Positions 1-12,312 are shown, numbered from the stretch's first letter. The stretch: 64,000 bases of DNA from Hydrangea macrophylla (GCA_033977485.1 CM066989.1:94569887-94633886); one strand, 5' to 3'. A program made the numbers and translations. Notes: generated from the letters alone by a model not told the origin.

Positions 1-437
1 GATAGATTGAAACGATAAAATGTTTTATTTGACTAATTAGTCTTTCGGTCATTTGTTTAGCCCTTTCATAAATTACGTGTAATGGACTTGGGGTCTTTTT
101 TGAAAAATTGTTATATTGCGGCCTCGAGTTGCCATTTTTGTAAAGAGACATTCTTAATGTAAATGGATATAACTTGGTTTTGATTTGAACACTTAGAAAA
201 TCATACTTGTGTTCTTTTAAAACTACTTGTCGTGCTCGAGCGAGCACTGCTCATTTTGGCGACTTGGTTTGATATTTTTTTTAAACCCCTTTGGTCCGTT
301 GACCACTTTTATCCTATTCAAAATCCACGTAGGATTCTTTGTTGCTTCCGCTCTATTTGATTGGTCTACGGGAGACCTTTACCTTGCATTTGACTCTTGG
401 ACCTTGCCCTCGTGGCTTTAGTTTTCGGGGTGTTACA
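1..437 (+). mobile_element. 3' part of an LTR, cut by the window edge
   Basis: The segment ends in a typical plant Ty3/gypsy LTR terminus (TTTTCGGGGTGTTACA, ending at 437). What follows looks like the leader of a different element. No coding sequence is recognisable; the two short frames here lack domains. It contains one near-palindrome at about 231-246 (GTGCTCGAGCGAGCAC). Without the left end no target duplication can be tested, so the call rests on the terminus alone. Confidence 0.45.
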
Positions 438-966
438 AGTTCCTAATTCCTTGTCTCTTCTGAATTCTTTGATCATTCTGGGATCCAATTCCCAGGAGTA
501 CACCAGTTTCCAAATTTTTCGTTCTTATAACTATGATCTTGATGACAGGGTTGTTCTCATAAGGTTCACTCCTTCGTAGGGGGAATACTAATCATATTTG
601 GTGGTCCGATCTCGTCTTATTCGGGTCTCACTAAGTTTGCCCGTGTCTAAGACTCCTCGTCAACATGACAAGTCATCTCAGTCAGATTGTCAAGGTTTGA
701 CTATTTAAGAGCCTAAGCGTCTATCATCCAATGGTCGATCATGTATTCTTATCAATAACAAATATGTAATACATAAGATTAGTAATCAATTCGAAAGCAA
801 GAAATTATCACATCCACTCAAATATATATATATAAGTCAAGTTGAAAATAGATTTTCACCAATCATAAAATAGAAAGATTACCATAGGAGTACGAATACA
901 AGTTCTTACTTAGTCTAGATTACATCAAAGATAGTGGTACTACAACATCTAGCAAAATAAGATAAA

Positions 967-1475
967 CTAATTAAGGGTCCAATCTCCATCTCTCTCGGCA
1001 TCAGAATCCGTGGTAACCTCTCCTAAGTCACTGGATGGCGGGAAGTCTATTGGAGGAATACCTGTCCACACATCCCAAGCTGGCTCTAGGGGCCAATCAG
1101 GGGCCTCTATCATCTCAGGCTCTGCTATTGGGTCTTTCTCTTGATCATCATCTGAGTCATCATCAGAGCTTGCGGGTGTAACAAAATGTACTATGTCCTC
1201 TTGAGGCTCGTCCTGGTCATGGATTGCCAGGTCTCCAAAGCATGAGAAATCTCCTCCATCTCAGTAGACAGCAAGCGCAGTGCTACCACTCTATGATATG
1301 CTAACTCTGGAACAGATTTCTCATAAAAGAAACAACGTGTCCATTTCCTTATACTCTGGCGAACACTATGCCTGATGGTGGCGCTAACATGACCAAATCC
1401 TCGAGAAGAAAACTGTCTCACTAGGGTGACTCTGTACTCTCCATCCTCAGCATCATACTCTACACGGTGCTCCAT
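967..1475 (-). pseudogene. Frameshifted accessory ORF in a retroelement leader
   Basis: An ATG at 1475 opens 94 codons that are basic and alpha-helical in composition and stop at 1191. From about 1230 the neighbouring frame continues as an acidic tail rich in D and E and ends at 967 (last residues GDWTLN). A single frameshift near 1215-1240 would explain this. The related minus-strand element at 46770-48321 has a similarly placed reading frame with an acidic tail. That suggests a conserved but decayed leader ORF between the primer-binding site and gag. I recognise no family and assign no function. Confidence 0.4.
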
Positions 1476-1579
1476 GCTATCCTGCCCAAAATAGAAAATT
1501 ACCTTAGTACCGGTGCTACTAAAAGAGATATCTTAAAGTTCATCGCTTAAGAGTGATGGACAAACGGTAAACGCCCAAA

Positions 1580-1596
1580 CCTAGGCTCTGATACCA
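1580..1596 (-). other. Primer-binding site, initiator tRNA-Met type
   Basis: On the minus strand the sequence is TGGTATCAGAGCCTAGG. Its first 12-13 bases are the usual complement of the 3' end of plant initiator tRNA-Met. It lies 8 bases from the LTR boundary at 1605. It fixes the element's orientation (minus) and identifies 1605-8032 as its 5' LTR. Confidence 0.8.
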
Positions 1597-2399
1597 CAAA
1601 ACCTTGTCACGCCCCAGAGTAAGCCAAAAATAGGGAAAATAGAAAATTTTCCTTTATGGGTCTGTAGACACGTGACTGGTTGATTAACCGTCCTGTCCTT
1701 CTAACTCCGTACAATTAACCGTAAGGGAATTGCTAAAGCATAAACATAACTTAACCTTAACACAGTGCAATTACAACAACAGGAATGAATGAGTTACATT
1801 AACATCAAGCATATTACATAAGGGTCATACTAAACTTAGTACATAAACATAAACATAAGAAACAACTGAGATAACTATCTTCAATCTCCAGCCTAGCTCT
1901 ATCCTCCTTAGCTCCTCAGCACTGCTTCCTGAGCTCACCTCCCTATTTAACAAACCTGCATCACTCTGGACATAAGAATGTCCAGGGCGTAACATGTTGT
2001 CAGCCTTGGAACAAAGTTGAGTGAGAGTCCAACCGTACTATAATCAATAAATACAAATATCTCTCCACTCACGTTATTGTTCAGTATCTTAGGATACAGT
2101 TAATCTCTTATCAAAAGGCGCATTCTTTCATGGGCATAGCAAAGGTCTCAACAAAAACATGTAAACGATTAAGCATATAATGGCATTTCATCATAGAATA
2201 CATTCTCCTTTCATCAACATGCTCGTGTGTGTCAAAGTACAACAAATACTACTATCTTCATGTTGGGATGTCGAATCCATGACCTGAACAATGAACTCAC
2301 AACACTTGTCCAGTACCAAACCTCTCACTCGTCAACCCTTTTCTCATCACTTCCTCTTTCTCATCTGTCTATCGTCCGACTAACAATCTAATTATCGCA

Positions 2400-2756
2400 C
2401 TAACAGGCACTATAACTGTCGCCCAACTGGCATTCACATTATCGCCCAATTGGCACTCAAATCGTTGCCCAACTAGTACACTGATTGTCGCCCAACTGGC
2501 ACATTAGCTGTCACCCAATTGGCATTCAAATTGGCCCCCAACTGGCACATTAACTATCGCCCAACTGGTACTCAAACTATCGCCCAACTGGCACATTAAC
2601 TGTCGCCCAACTGGCACTCAAACTATTGTCCAACTGGCACATTAACTATCGTCCAACTGGCACTCAAACTGTCGCCCAACTAGTACACTGACTGTTGCCC
2701 AACTGGCACTCAAACTATCGCCCAACTAGCACATCAAACTATTGCTCAATTGGCAC
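2400..2756. repeat. Minisatellite of 22-24 bp inside the long LTR
   Basis: About 16 imperfect head-to-tail copies of a unit with core GCCCAACTGGCAC and an alternating spacer (ATTAACTATC or TCAAACTATC). Many neighbouring copies alternate between the two spacers, so the true repeat may be a dimer of about 45 bp. No reading frame is kept. Confidence 0.85.
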
Positions 2757-3743
2757 TTCACTCAAATTCGTTTCTCTTTCTTGATCATTTTTCTTATTCA
2801 ATCACATCTCACTCTTCATGCAATGCATACTAACTCGTGTCATGAAATGCAAGTGTCCATTATCAATCACTAATACATATTTCTACTTTTTTCATTTACT
2901 TCATTACCATGCCATGCGTTAACTACTCTGATTAGCAATCATCACAAAACGTGTATTTATTATCTTAACAGTGGAAACATAATCATATAAACATGGATCT
3001 CATAACAAGAATTTGATACCAATAAGCATATAGATAGTACCCTTCACATGCTCACATAAGCAATAACACTACCATATTACGATTAAACATAGCGATATAG
3101 ATTTTGGGGAGGGTATAGCATCATACACAACACATTACTGTACAACACATCATTTAGACAGCTTATAAGTATCTTTAATTAATCTTAATAGGATTAGAGT
3201 GAGGTTAGGAAACTCACCTCGAGTCACTGATCCTCGATAGTAGCTAACCGTCAAGTTCTACAATAATAACCAGAAGAAACAATAATAAATAATGAGTACC
3301 AACTACAGGGGCATTATGGTAATTTTTCCAAATAAGGATATAAACCTCAAGGTAGTGATCTACGTATCATTCTAAGTCCAACGTCATTGACTAGATTCAA
3401 ATCGGAGTCCGTCGCATTTTACGAGGTAATATGTAGGGCTTAGTACACTAACGCAGGCCCTAAAGACAAGTTGTATTTTTTACCTTAACAATAGGTCACA
3501 AAACTTAAGGAGAATGTTCTAGACATTATTCTAAGATTCTGGGAACTGACCGCGTAATTTTCAGAGTCCTAGATTATTTATTATGAATTATCGAAGATAG
3601 TAAAATACAAGAAAAATACCCGAAAAGGAAATTAAATACATAAATATAACTATATTGAGAAATCAGCACATAGAAATATTTTTAATAAATAATACTCCCT
3701 CCGTCCCATTTTATGTGTCCATCTTTCCTTTTTGGGATGTCCC

Positions 3744-5831
3744 TGTCACACCCGTTCCAGAAATTCATGATTCTGAAAATGCATCATTTGAGATTTTTGA
3801 AATTATTAATGTTATTAATAATTTGAGTTGAGGTTGACTGTGAGTCAACGGTAAGGTGTCAGTGAGGACACGGGAACATGGTAATTCATATGGCATGAGC
3901 ATGAGTGAATGGCATTTATATGATTTAAATGTTATTTGACTTTATCTGGTATTCCTGTAAATAGTAATTATACATGTGTAGTATAATCTGGTAATTTTGA
4001 TACTGTTAGATATCATTTTGAGAACTGTGGTGAGAACGTGAGTGTCACATTAATTAAAAAGGTAGGTTGTGTAGAGATTTCACAGAATCTAGTTTTCGGA
4101 CGTTATTTTAGACCCAAACGAGACTCAGTCGGAAACTTTTGAAATTTATAGTTTTCACTCGTAAAGTTATAAAATGAACGTGTGCAAGGTTTCATGGGTT
4201 AATTAGAAGTTTGAGAAACTTGCGGGGAGGTAAACGTAATTTCCAGAACGTTTGTCTATATACAGAAGTGGATGAGATTTCATTCTCATCCAAGCTTCCA
4301 AAATATCTAGAGAGAGGAGAAAGAAGGGAGATTGGTTGCCACGAGCTTGCCGGCGACATACGACGACCTTCCGTCCGTCAGATTTTTCTCCAGATTTCAT
4401 ATTTGAACTCGTGGAGGTAAGATCTTCATTTTGATACTACTTAGGCCGTGTTTGGCCAAGTTTTGTAAAAATCTTAATTTTAGACTTTTGAGAAAAACAG
4501 GTATAAACTTGTAGGAATTTTCTCAAATTCGAGATCCGACGTTTATTTAGCCTCCTAGACGATCCTTCAAAATTTGGGGGAAATCGCACGAGGTATGAAG
4601 TTCTAAATTGTGAAATATAGGGAAATACATGTTTTAGATTTCGACGACGAAATCGAGATTCGGGCAAAATCCATGTGTTATTTGTAGGCCCGTTAATTAT
4701 GCACACGCTAATTTGTGAAAAGTATGTCTAAATTTACGCGAGCACGTTAAGTTGTCTATGTGGGTCAAAGGGGAGTCTGATACAAATTCATACCGGAGTA
4801 AGCTTCTCGATGTTTGAGAATTTAGTAGCGACACTGTGCATGGTTGATAGAGTTGGACTTGCCATGGCACTTGTGGATACAATGGTTGATAGACTTGGAC
4901 TTGCCATTGGTATCGCGGTTTAAGGCTTGGACTTGCCGCTACCGGATGAATGCGTATTTTTCTTCCTAGAGACTATTGATATGATTTACGAGATTAAAGC
5001 ATGTTTTGTTATATATTGCATATGTTAGACTTGTGCACTCAGCATATAGCTGAGCAGTGGAGATGTACTCCATTACAGGTAAAAAGAAAGACAAGAAGAA
5101 GCGTGAGGAGTGAGGCCGTTGAGGAACGCCGGGGAACCACATTTGTATATGTTTTTGTTTAAAATCCTAAAACTTGTGTAAGGATTGGAAATTGTGAGAT
5201 GTTGTAATATAATCTGAACTTAGATTTAGTACTTGTAATCCCTAGTAAACGTTCTTGTATTTATGTTTTGAATGATGGAATAGAGTGGACATATGTTGGG
5301 TTGGATTTGGGAGAACCTTGATTGAAAGAAAAACTGCAGTTTTGTGTTTTGCTGATAGAAATCAGTCGACTGGTTCTTGATCCAGTCGATTGGATCATTG
5401 TGTTGAATTGGTTACTGCTTGTTTCGTCTGAGGTTCAGTCGACTGGGTTGAGAAAACAATCGACTGGATGGGGCCCCAGGCCATGACATTCTGCTAGTTA
5501 GGGTACCAGTCGACTGGACGTTTTCAGTCGACTAAAAATTTTAGGCACCAGTCGACTGGGTCCCCGACACAGTCGACTGGATGGGCTGTTGTATTTTGAA
5601 ACCTCTTTGTTGGAGATCACCAGTCGACCGGACCCACGATCAGTCGACTGGTCCCCTGTTTTCAAAACTGTTTTCTTTTGAAAAGATTCAAATGGCCAAA
5701 ACTTTTTATAACTCTGATTTTGATGGATTTTAATAATGTTTTCCGCTGCTATTTTACTTTAATGGAACTGGATAAGCCTTGATGGTGTGCCACGTGTCCT
5801 ATTTTCACGCGTAGTGGGATGGGTCGTGACA
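3744..5831 (+). mobile_element. Solo LTR (2088 bp) inside the MITE
   Basis: It starts TGTCACACCC and ends GGGTCGTGACA. It is flanked by a perfect GTCCC duplication (3739-3743 and 5832-5836). No internal region or second LTR is present, so it is the product of LTR-LTR recombination. It is clearly homologous to 43851-45356, sharing the middle region, the motif CAGTGGAGAT..ACTCCATT and the terminus. A TATA-like CTATATAC lies near 4255. An array of CAGTCGACTGG palindromes lies at 5363-5651. Confidence 0.88.
5363..5651. repeat. Array of 11 CAGTCGACTGG palindromes in the solo LTR
   Basis: Copies start near 5363, 5383, 5436, 5458, 5507, 5525, 5549, 5570, 5621 and 5641, plus one partial. Most are perfect CAGTCGACTG palindromes followed by G; variants are CAGTCGATTGG, CAATCGACTGG and CAGTCGACCGG. 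Spacing is irregular (15-55 bp) and the DNA between copies is unrelated, so this is not a tandem duplication of a longer unit. Confidence 0.85.
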
Positions 5832-6461
5832 GTCCCAAAATTGTTGTCCAGTTTCCTAAATTAGTATGTAAATTTTACCTAGTTTCCCAAACTACCCTTC
5901 CTTACACTCCACACCAAAAGAAAGCAAAAAAAGAAAGTGCAATGATTATGGACAATTGTGGAAAGTAGGTGTAATTCTTTTTGTCCCCTTAAATAGTTGG
6001 ATTCCCCAAGATGGACACATAAAATGGGACGGAGGTAGTATACACTAGAATACACTCTCAGTATTTTTCTCATAATTTTCGGAGCTGGTTTAGTATTTAT
6101 AATAATTAATATACTAATAAAATAGCTCCTTATTAATTATTATTAAAAATACTAAACTATAGTATTATACCTTTATAATTTATAACATAGTATAAAATAT
6201 CATTAGGGACATATCCCTAATTTTTTAGAATTTATAAATAAACATAGGTATTTAAAATCTATTTAAATGAGATATAAAACTATTATTTAATACTCATATA
6301 ATGATAAATAAATAATAATTATTTTAATATATTAATAATATAATTGTACTTAGTATATTGGAATTACTATGTAATAATATTTCATAGTTTAAGAGGGCTA
6401 ATAATATAATTATACATAATTAAAACTATTTAAAACTAATTAATACTAAATAACAAGGATA

Positions 6462-6465
<4 letters not shown>

Positions 6466-6499
<34 letters not shown>
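6466..6499. repeat. (TAA)n microsatellite
   Basis: Eleven or so consecutive TAA/AAT triplets within the AT-rich part of the long LTR. Confidence 0.9.
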
Positions 6500-6500
<1 letters not shown>

Positions 6501-7635
6501 TTCAAACCCGACGGGTCAACCCGAACCGACCCGAGACTAAACGGGAACCCGCTTACACTCACAACAAAACCCACACAGTTGACCCATTGGGTCAAACCCG
6601 ACCAGAACCTAACCTAAGTGGACTACCCACTAATACACAAAAAGAAACCCACCCAACAATCCATTTGGGTTGAACCTAAACTCGAACATAAACCCAAACG
6701 CGATCTCACTCACAAACCTACCCAACCCGATAAACCAAACCTAACCCAGCTATAGACTCAGCAAGACCCGCCCCGAATTTGCCCCAAACCCGTGACCCGA
6801 CCCGCAGCGTCAAAATGACGCCGTTCCAATTAAAGGACCCACGGGTTTTATCCTACCCAACCCGTGACCCATTTGTACTCACAATGCAACCTACCCAAAT
6901 CAATACCCGACCCAACACATGACCCGGTGTTATAACCCTAACTATATTTTCTTCTCTGGCGAAGCAACGCCGCCGGAAAACCGCAAACTCACCGGAAAAC
7001 TTCAAACAGTTGTATCTCTCTCTCATCTCCATAGAAATTCTCCAAACCACCGCCAAAATGACCCAAATTTTCCCCTCTATCACATACTATAAGATGAGCA
7101 CTGGGTTCATTCGTTATAGGGTCCTACCAGTCCATTATTCTCTTCGATTTTCTTGAGGATAACAGCTTGCATGCCTCCTCAAACATGATCCATTTCAAGA
7201 ACTGCTTCTAGGGGAGTCTAAGGGGATCAAGGGGTCTGATTGATACAGCTTAAGAGCTATTTGGTGTAGTTCCAAAATCAAGCTTCATTTGAAGCTTTAA
7301 TGGTTGGCCGGAAGTACACAAAGAGCTCTAGGCTCTGATGGACAACATGCATGTGTGATTTGGAAGTGTGGGATGACATGTAAAGGATTAGAGATCAATG
7401 GGGAGGCTGGGTTTTACCTGGGGGAGTCTCGGTGTTTCTCTCTAGTCTCCGATCAACTTCTCTTCTCACTCTCCTGCGTCATTCTTCTTCTTCTTCTTCT
7501 TTAGTTTTCAAAGCTCTCGGGTCTCTCTCTCTCAAACCCAGTCCACTCTTCTCTCTGTATAATAATCGATGTGAGCAGATTATGTAGGGAGGCTGTGAGA
7601 GAGTTTATGAGGGAGTCATGAGGGGGTATAGAGGT

Positions 7636-7645
7636 GTATTTATAG
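7636..7645 (-). promoter_or_regulatory. Probable TATA box of the long LTR
   Basis: The minus strand reads CTATAAATAC, about 390 bp from the LTR's 5' end. Pyrimidine and GA-rich sequence follows in the direction of transcription. The position suits an LTR promoter, but the start site is not shown. Confidence 0.5.
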
Positions 7646-8324
7646 AGGGAGATGGGGGGGATTTGGTTGTGTGCCCCACATTCATGGGTGTGCAAGTATT
7701 TATGTATGCTTGTGTGTGTCCAAGGGTAGATAGGGGAAACCAATGAAGGGGAGTCCACTCTCGGGTAAATACTTAGGAGCGTGTGCCAGTGTCTAGGTTA
7801 TTGTGCAATACTGTGAAAGTGAACACGGTTATAAAAGTACGAGGCTGTGTATATGCCTAAACGTAAGTCTAACTATAAATTCTAATGAAATTTAAAGCGT
7901 CAAGATAACAACTATGCTATTAGGTTCTAAGTCAGGATTAATGTTGTCGTCAAGACGTTTACTTTAGGACCTTTTAGAGCTTTCTAACTAAGGTCATCGT
8001 AATGGACCTTCCGTAACTGTACCCTGGTGACATCATCATTTTCTAAATCTTAGGTGGATATACTTGTAGACACCCCAATTTTGACCGACCGTCGAATTTA
8101 GGAGAGTGTCACCTCCGTATCCGATGATGACAAGGACCGAAAAATTGAAGCATTCCAAGCTCTTCAGAAAATCTCCAAAACGCGATAAAATTTCACAGAA
8201 AGAGGAAAAATACCAGGTATTTAAGAGAATTCAGGTATAAGACATGATTTTTGGAAGGGATCTTCAAGAATAATTTGTTTCAAAAAGGGGGAAGACCTAA
8301 AAAGGGGAATCTCAGTTAAAAAAC

Positions 8325-8652
8325 GGCACACGGCGGAAGCCGCGGCACTCACTGAGTGCCGCACGGCAGTAAGGGAATGCCGTTCCGGCACTAACCAAGT
8401 GCCGCGCACAAATTCTGAATGCCGTTCACTTTTAAAGTCTGTATTTTGCAGAGCAATACGTATGCGTATGCGAATAAGAACAAAAAACTGATAAAATAAG
8501 ACTGACAAAAACGCGGCAATCCATTAAATTACCGCGACACTGGATGAATGCCGCGCGGCGGTCACGAAGTGCCGCAACGGCAGTCATGAACTGCCGCAAC
8601 GGCAGTCACGGACTGCCGCGACAGTCCCTGGACTGCCGCGCTGGGCAGCAGT
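8325..8652. repeat. GC-rich palindrome array upstream of the Tat LTR promoter
   Basis: Many half-sites of the form CGGCACT or CGGCAGT face each other. Examples are GGCACTCACTGAGTGCC (about 8344-8360) and CGGCAGTCACGGACTGCCG (about 8601-8619). They form two groups (8325-8425 and 8520-8652) separated by about 95 bp of AT-rich sequence. The array ends about 100 bp before the TATA box and is GC-rich in otherwise AT-rich DNA. The same array is in the 3' LTR at 39949-40277. Confidence 0.85.
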
Positions 8653-8750
8653 CTGACTAATTTCAGAAAGTACACATTGTACCACCAAATGAGAGAATTA
8701 CACCTGTTTTTTGCTCCGAAATTCACTAAAAATACCTGGTATTTTTTGCC

Positions 8751-8757
8751 TATAAAA
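8751..8757 (+). promoter_or_regulatory. TATA box of the Tat 5' LTR
   Basis: TATAAAA within GCCTATAAAAGAGAGG, a good plant TATA consensus. It has its counterpart at 40380-40386 in the 3' LTR. Transcription would start about 30 bp downstream, near the A-run at 8778-8788. Confidence 0.65.
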
Positions 8758-11032
8758 GAGAGGGGATCTTCTTTGTAAAAAAAAAAACCAAGAGAGAAAA
8801 TATTGGAGAGGAGAAAACACATATTCACCAACATTTTCTAGAGTTGAAAGAAAGAAGAGCTTGGAAGATCTTCAAAGGAGAGAAACTTTGAGGATAATTT
8901 GGAGGTGATCCTCTAATCATAGATTGTTTTTTTATATACCATCTCTTCCCTTTGAAATTCTAATCTAAAAAAAATTTGCTATCTTCTATGTTTATTAAGT
9001 AAACTTAGGAGTTTATTTTGTTTCCAATGCTTTCTTCCATTTTCTTGCTTATGTTTCTCTCTTGAAGGCCTTAGAGATCTCCAATATCTCTCTTGACCTC
9101 TTGAACATAATCCTTGAACCCCATGTGAGCTTATGCTTTACATGGAAGTCAAGGTTTGATCATCATTTCTTATCTTATAGAGCAAGTAGATGGGTCTAAG
9201 TCCATAATCATGACTTAGGTCCTCTAGCTTGATGTTTCATGGAATCCTTTCCATATTCCTTTGAGACTTCTAAGTATTATTCATGTCTTCATCTCCCAAT
9301 GATCAACAAATGATAAGAGAAAATAGTTTGGAGTCTAGACCCATTTCCATGGTTTAGATTCCTTGTCTTGAGATTTCATGAAGTCCATATCATACTTCAT
9401 TTGAAATCCACAAATGTAAAGATCTCTAATGACCATCAAATGGTAGAAAAGATAGTTTAGTTAAGTCCAACTTCATGGTTTAATAGTTGGGGTTAACAAA
9501 TAAATGTTGAACTTAAAAAATAAAAACAGTGAGTTCACAAACTGTTTTTGATCAAAGATTTTTAGTTCGAAATCTAACCGTTGAAATCAAGCGAAACCAG
9601 CGGGAAAGTGTCAATAACACAACATTCTACCACTGTAATTTTTGTTTTAAGGTGGTTACGTGTTTAGAATGGTTTGGCCATGAGTTTTGTGAAGAAACAA
9701 CAATCTGTCCGGAATTTCAGAATAGTTTCAGAACAGTAAAACGTTTTTGAAATTGGTAAATCAGAGTTTTAATAAGGTGTTTGTGACCCAAAATAAATTT
9801 TCCCATGTAGTTTAATGTGTTAGGAAAACCCCCTAAAAAGAACGAAGCATTTCTCATTTTTTTTACTATTTTTAGAAAATCATACAAGATCTCTGGACAG
9901 AGAGTTGCAAAATCCTGAGTGAGGTCTAGTATTTTCAGTATTCCCGGAGATCTAACCGTTGAAACCTCGATTTTCTTTTTGGGTTAGAAACTAGACTCAC
10001 AGAGGCATAACATATCCAAAAATCATTAAGATCCAACCGTTGAAAGTATTTTATTCCTATTTTTGAACGTCTGGTCTGCTCTCTGTAATTCCTAAAAAAA
10101 ACTGCTACTATTTTGTCTAATCTTATTCGTTTTAACTCAAATGGTCTCCTAGTGTCTTGAAACCCAAATCATGTTTTGAATAATGATAATTTAGCTTAAA
10201 TCCAGAGGTTAAGTGATCCAAGTTAATGAATAAATTCATATCTCATTCTTGTTCATAATCATTCATTCATTCACATACATTGATGTTTATAATTAGAACT
10301 AGTTCTTGGATAAACTTGGACTTAGTTGAATCCAATTGAACATGACTTAGGATTAATTATTCTTTGATATTATATCTTGTCTAAGGCATATGAACTAACC
10401 CTTTGTTTTGTAGCGCTATTGAGGTACAACTTTCTCAACCCTTCTCTAGTTTATTGCATTACTTGATTTTAATTGATTTTTTTTACTTAATGCGCGACAC
10501 CTTAGAATTAGGACTTGCTTTACTTGTATATATGGATTAGAGACTCTTTTTCCTAGGTTTTGTTTAAAGTGCATGCATTGCACGTTTAATACCGCTGCTG
10601 GATCCCGGGTAAGCTCTCTTGTTCCCTATTGCACATCATATTGCTTGCTATTTGACATATGTGGTTTATGAATGATATTTTTGTCATTAACAATTTTACA
10701 CCCTTTGGACATGCTTTTGTGATGTATATGTATATATGTATTAGTTGAGGGCATGCTTAGATTAATAAATTCGATTCAAAGGATGTTGAGTAGAGGCCTA
10801 TCGCAAGATAGGATGAGAGAGGGTGTTTTAGTCCGACGGGCTCCTTCCTCTCTCATTCCATAATCCCCGGACCCAGTTAATTTCTGGTTTCGCAAAAGAT
10901 CAGTTTCCTTTTAAATGGTTTCTTAATTTTTCCTTTTAAAAATTAAGTGGCGACTCATTTGTTTTGTTTTTGAAACTTAGAAAAGATTTTAAGAAAAGCT
11001 GTGGGTAAGTCAAACCTGCGATATCCACAATC

Positions 11033-11050
11033 TGGCGACTCCACTGGGGA
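11033..11050 (+). other. Primer-binding site of the Tat/Ogre element
   Basis: TGGCGACTCCACTGGGGA lies three bases after the LTR end. From memory, TGGCGACTC..CTGGGGA is the usual form in Tat/Ogre relatives. I do not name the tRNA because I cannot match it confidently. Confidence 0.75.
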
Positions 11051-12165
11051 TCGAACCCAGAATCTCTGGTTTCGCAGACCAGAATTCTGATTTTGGGTTC
11101 ACTCGAGGATTAGACTTGAAAAATATCCTTTCAATCGAATTAATAAATCTTTGTGTGCCTGTTGCATTTCACTTGCATGTCCAGCCAGTCGATTGCACGG
11201 AACTATGACCTTGGAGGCTCGGGGCAACCCGGTCGGTCAAGTCATCATGGGACTGTGTGATCACCCTTGATCTCGTACCATGATTTGGTATATTAAGCAT
11301 CCTATTGGATATGTGTCAAGGGTCCCTTATTTGACCAAAACCCAGCTTTTGCATGGTAGTTTCCATAGAACCTTTCAATCTTAGGAAATTAACCCTTGAT
11401 TAGGATTATGTGCTAGGAAGTTTTGTATGCCCGGAAGGGGTTACTTGAGATGATGACGATGCTAGCTTGATGAGAAATGTATAACCCCTTAATCACTTTT
11501 AGCAATTCCTTCTCATGTCCTATGACATTTGGGAACATGCTGAACCTTGGTTATAAGGTTATACTTCTTATATCGCGTTAGCCAAAGCATCATTGACCTC
11601 GTATGTATCCAAACCCATGAAAAGTACGGTAATAATCTGATCATGTGACCCTTCTACCCAGAGGACCTTTTAAAATCAATTTTTGAAAACGAATAAGATC
11701 TCCGCAGTCCTTATTCAAAACCGCTCTTTCAGGAAAATTGGGAGTCCACTTTTTTACCAACCCGAAGTCATTCACCCGCTAAAACACTTTTTCAAAAATT
11801 ACTTTTTTGAAAAGCATGGTCCAAAATTCTTGAAAATTGTTTCATCAGAAAAACCCTAAAATTTTCAAAACTGGAAAGGTAGAAAGGGTCACAATGAAAA
11901 GAGAAGTTAGCATACTTGACATGGGTAAGGATTTTATGTGCTTATGTGCTTATGTGTTAGGACTAGGGTTTTCTTTTTCTTTGGCATATAGAATAGGCAC
12001 ACACGCACACATGCATCACATCCACATGGCATATAAAAGGAAAGTTGTAATAAAAAGGTTTTAAAAAAAAGAAAATTTTCAAAATTTGTTGTAGGAGCAA
12101 AAATAGCAAACCAAGGGTGGATTAGGGATCCTACAGCAAGACTGGTAAGGAGAGGACACACTGAC
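11051..12165 (+). other. Untranslated leader of the Tat/Ogre element
   Basis: About 1.1 kb between the primer-binding site and the gag start codon. Short frames only (for example 11837-12064), with no recognised domain. A hairpin-forming stretch follows the primer-binding site (CTGGTTTCGCAGACCAG at 11067-11083). Confidence 0.6.
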
Positions 12166-12312
12166 ATGGCCGAAGAGAGAAACGAAGAGATGACCGGGTT
12201 GAGAGTACTAGTCGAACAGCAAGCAGAACAAATGAGGAGACAAGCCGAGAACATGAACCGTATGATGGGAATGATAGAAGAGCTGAATCGCCGACCGCCG
12301 CCGCATGTAATC
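12166..12312 (+). pseudogene. N-terminal piece of Tat gag, severed by the Athila insertion
   Basis: The ATG at 12166 opens 49 codons forming a charged, glutamine- and methionine-rich helix that looks like a coiled coil. The frame runs into the Athila LTR at 12313. The continuation resumes right after the duplicated TAATC at 26219-26223 and is in the same frame once the insertion and one duplicate are discounted. This shows gag was a single gene before the insertion. Confidence 0.8.

Larger units (their letters stand above)
438..1604 (-). mobile_element. Internal leader of the minus-strand element whose 5' LTR is 1605-8032
   Basis: This stretch lies inside a Ty3/gypsy element that reads right to left. 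A primer-binding site sits next to the LTR at 1605, and the element's gag-pol would lie beyond the left edge. It holds a broken accessory reading frame (967-1475). The rest (438-966) has no domain I can recognise. Confidence 0.6.
3695..6038. mobile_element. Stowaway-like MITE, about 250 bp, split by a solo LTR
   Basis: The left end CTCCCTCCGTCCCATTTTAT and the right end (6007-6038) are inverted copies of about 30 bp. They are flanked by TA at 3693-3694 and 6039-6040. The CTCCCTCCGTCCC terminus and TA duplication are hallmarks of Tc1/mariner-type Stowaway elements. Removing the solo LTR and one copy of its 5-bp duplication leaves about 250 bp with no coding capacity. Confidence 0.85.
1605..8032 (-). 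mobile_element. Very long 5' LTR of a minus-strand Ty3/gypsy element
   Basis: On the plus strand it begins TGTCACGCCCC beside the primer-binding site and ends CCCTGGTGACA at 8032, so both termini are TG/CA on the minus strand. After removing the MITE and the solo LTR nested in it, the LTR is about 4.1 kb. A TATA-like box on the minus strand (7636-7645) with pyrimidine-rich sequence downstream suits a U3/R boundary. It carries a 22-24 bp tandem repeat (2400-2756), a long AT-rich tract (6041-6500) and a stretch of degenerate ACCCGA words (6505-6880). The other LTR is outside the window, so no target duplication can be checked. The right flank TCATC is the predicted duplication. Confidence 0.65.
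8065..11029 (+). repeat. 5' LTR of the Tat/Ogre element
   Basis: 2965 bp, TGTAGACACC...ATATCCACA. It matches 39694-42659 almost base for base. It contains the palindrome array (8325-8652), a TATA box at 8751 and a long non-coding 3' part. The 73-codon frame that recurs in both copies (9529-9750 here) starts at a non-ATG codon and has no domain. Confidence 0.95.

Noticed and set aside
8221..8834. Minus-strand frames over the LTR palindromes (also 39850-40421)
   Set aside because: Produced by the GGCACT/GGCAGT words. No coding signal.
9529..9750. 73-codon frame identical in both Tat LTRs (also 41159-41380)
   Set aside because: It begins at a non-ATG codon, and its identity is explained by LTR identity. 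No domain.
11033..11090. tRNA fragment after the Tat 5' LTR
   Set aside because: Its position next to the LTR makes it a primer-binding site.
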